DNA from: Bacteroidota bacterium
Lineage (GTDB): Bacteria; Bacteroidota; Ignavibacteria; UBA10030; UBA8401
Assembly: GCA_020052095.1 (NCBI GenBank)
Contig: JAGVPT010000164.1
Span: 1-49,967 of the forward strand
DNA: 49,967 bases
Reading direction: 5' to 3'
In this document: piece by piece, positions 49,856 to 49,967 of the stretch
Numbering within the stretch: position 1 is the first letter of the stretch
Layout: each line of letters opens with the position of its first letter
The notes under the pieces: generated by a model
What the model was told of the DNA's origin: nothing
The model's database searches: none
What the model saw: only the letters and a program-made list of their open reading frames with translations
Translations under genes and position numbers: made by a program

Positions 49856-49967
49856 TCTCATTCTTCTGGGAGATATAGTCAATAGTTGTGTAAAAAAAAT
49901 TAAGCAGCAAGCCGTAACCTAGAGTGTTTGCGTTGACGTAATAGATCGATCGTTAAAGCGACAAGTC
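49856..49967. other. Right edge of the window
   Basis: Only 112 bp remain after the start of the cytochrome-like gene. TTGACG lies at 49933-49938 on the plus strand. No gene is recognisable here. Confidence 0.4.

Overview
The window (about 50 kb) looks like a chromosomal segment of a free-living, didermic bacterium of the Bacteroidota/Chlorobi/Ignavibacteria side of the FCB group. The best taxonomic clue is a pair of secreted proteins at 27.3-30.4 kb that end in Por/type IX secretion sorting domains with the QNYPNPFNP signature. Housekeeping gene order, outer-membrane proteins and a Bacteroidota-style TAnnTTTG -10 element upstream of prs agree with this. No closer assignment is possible from sequence alone. 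Most of the window is mid-GC; the 27.2-30.4 kb insert is visibly AT-richer.

Layout: 0.2-4.8 kb (+) holds an exported peptidase trio: an active M16, an M16 homologue without the zinc motif, and an M28/PA aminopeptidase. 4.8-5.6 kb is a REP/RAYT module with a nonsense-interrupted transposase. 5.6-10.9 kb (-) is a translation block: prs-rplY-pth-rpsF-rpsR-rplI, a terminator, then argH. 11.3-13.5 kb holds a frameshifted alpha/beta hydrolase, a nested palindromic repeat, bioY and a decayed ccdA. 13.7-22.3 kb (-) is an arsenic island of two transcription units. One is arsR-arsM-arsC-acr3. The other is arsR-arsP-thioredoxin-like, continuing with short gaps into an envelope module (LolD-like ATPase, FtsX-type permease, LolA-like protein, beta-barrel). 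22.3-33.4 kb (-) is pgsA-pgpA-cinA-thpR // recA-recX-perM-perM-exonuclease. It is interrupted between thpR and recA by a 3.4-kb insert carrying two T9SS cargo proteins and flanked by 112-bp direct repeats of the thpR 3' end. rpmB is separate at 33.6 kb.

34.1-39.1 kb (+) is a partner-switching signalling cluster: membrane-GAF-PP2C phosphatase, STAS antagonist, HATPase kinase, and GAF-GAF-PP2C phosphatase, with no sigma factor nearby. 39.3-40.2 kb is a tyrosine recombinase that has lost three of its catalytic residues. 40.3-47.5 kb (+) is leuS followed by a lipopolysaccharide/O-antigen block (GT2, MsbA-like ABC exporter, O-antigen ligase/polymerase, GT2). 47.7-49.4 kb (+) is DUF1844, nadK and a thioredoxin-fold lipoprotein, convergent with a cytochrome-like lipoprotein.

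The most interesting signals are: the thpR-flanked cargo insert, whose two repeat copies differ only at synonymous sites; the arsenic operon extended by a Lol-like envelope module; the RAYT gene that contains copies of its own REP palindrome; arrays of degenerate 7-bp repeats that overlap the stop codons of neighbouring genes; and the catalytically depleted Xer-like recombinase.
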